64,000 nt of DNA, taken from positions 62,001 to 126,000 of the forward strand of contig NZ_JAFCKP010000003.1 of assembly GCF_018130245.1 (NCBI RefSeq), read 5' to 3'. The notes beneath the pieces are model-generated. The model worked only from the letters and a program-made list of their open reading frames with translations, was not told the DNA's origin and made no database searches. A program made the position numbers and the translations under genes. Below are positions 63,859 through 64,000 of the stretch, in pieces; the first letter of the stretch is position 1; every line of letters starts with the position of its first letter. This DNA is from Bradyrhizobium sp. SZCCT0231 (GTDB lineage: Bacteria > Pseudomonadota > Alphaproteobacteria > Rhizobiales > Xanthobacteraceae).

Positions 63859-63947
63859 CGTAGGGTGGGCAAAGCGAAGCGTGCCCACCATTGTTTCTTA
63901 AGTTCGAGATCGTGGGCATGGCGCTTCGCGCCTTTGCCCACCCTACG
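63859..63947. repeat. Intergenic palindrome, family C (CGTAGGGTGGGC type)
   Basis: An 89-bp copy from CGTAGGGTGGGCAAAGCG to CTTTGCCCACCCTACG; third copy of family C in the window. Confidence 0.88.
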
Positions 63948-63958
63948 GCAGTGTGCCT

Positions 63959-64000
63959 TCAAAACCTCTCCACCCAGGGCCGCAGCTCCAGCTCCCAGCT
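63959..64000 (-). CDS. 3' end of a further gene (partial), probably fatty-acid metabolism
   Basis: Only the last 13 codons and a TGA stop are visible (SWELELRPWVERF). It lies upstream of and co-oriented with the enoyl-CoA hydratase gene. An acyl-CoA dehydrogenase is the usual neighbour in related genomes, but that is only context. Too short to name. Confidence 0.35.
   Translation of the reverse strand, partial: SWELELRPWVERF

Overview
The window looks like a chromosomal stretch of a high-GC alphaproteobacterium of the Bradyrhizobium type. The reasons are uniformly high GC, short neutral intergenic gaps packed with long imperfect palindromes, many ABC uptake systems of the branched-chain amino acid and peptide type, an NdvA/ChvA-like cyclic glucan exporter, DUF1127/DUF1488 small proteins and class III cyclases. 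No rRNA, tRNA, CRISPR array, insertion sequence or phage gene was recognised. The genus is inferred from gene content, not from a marker gene.

Layout. 1-5.8 kb: 5' part of an NdvA-like glucan exporter, an orphan periplasmic binding protein, a Gly/Tyr-rich exported protein, a stand-alone HisE-like pyrophosphohydrolase, a DedA/YqaA membrane protein, a secreted protein and aspartate ammonia-lyase. 6-9.4 kb: two paralogous nitronate-monooxygenase-like enzymes around a double-hotdog thioesterase. 9.5-21.4 kb: small hypotheticals, a GMC oxidoreductase with a CadC-type TPR regulator, a PcaB-like lyase, an M29 aminopeptidase, a SUKH-like protein, a cupin, a metallo-beta-lactamase-fold protein and an AbrB/PIN toxin-antitoxin pair. 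21.5-30.8 kb: a two-gene ABC exporter and a complete LivHMGF-acyl-CoA synthetase-LivK operon.

31-41.3 kb is the most unusual part. A LapG-type periplasmic cysteine protease (BTLCP) and an LprI-like secreted protein face away from a 1781-residue FecR/VCBS/LamG surface protein with a type I secretion C-terminus. This is followed on the same strand by a CHASE2 adenylate cyclase. A type I secretion ABC transporter and membrane-fusion protein lie 12 kb further on (51.4-54.5 kb). Together they could form a secreted, proteolytically released surface protein under signal control.

41.6-50.8 kb: a peptide-type ABC transporter with two paralogous, divergently transcribed binding proteins. An amidase and an AtzG/GatC-like small subunit are embedded between its two ATPase genes, suggesting uptake coupled to hydrolysis of an amide substrate. 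54.7-64 kb: AMP nucleosidase, DUF1488, PncC/CinA-type amidase, two amidohydrolases with a Rieske protein, a LysR regulator, a DUF1127 protein, a GNAT acetyltransferase, an enoyl-CoA hydratase and the edge of another gene.

At least seven families of imperfect palindromes (about 80-240 bp) fill most of the gene ends. Several are present in more than one copy inside this single window.
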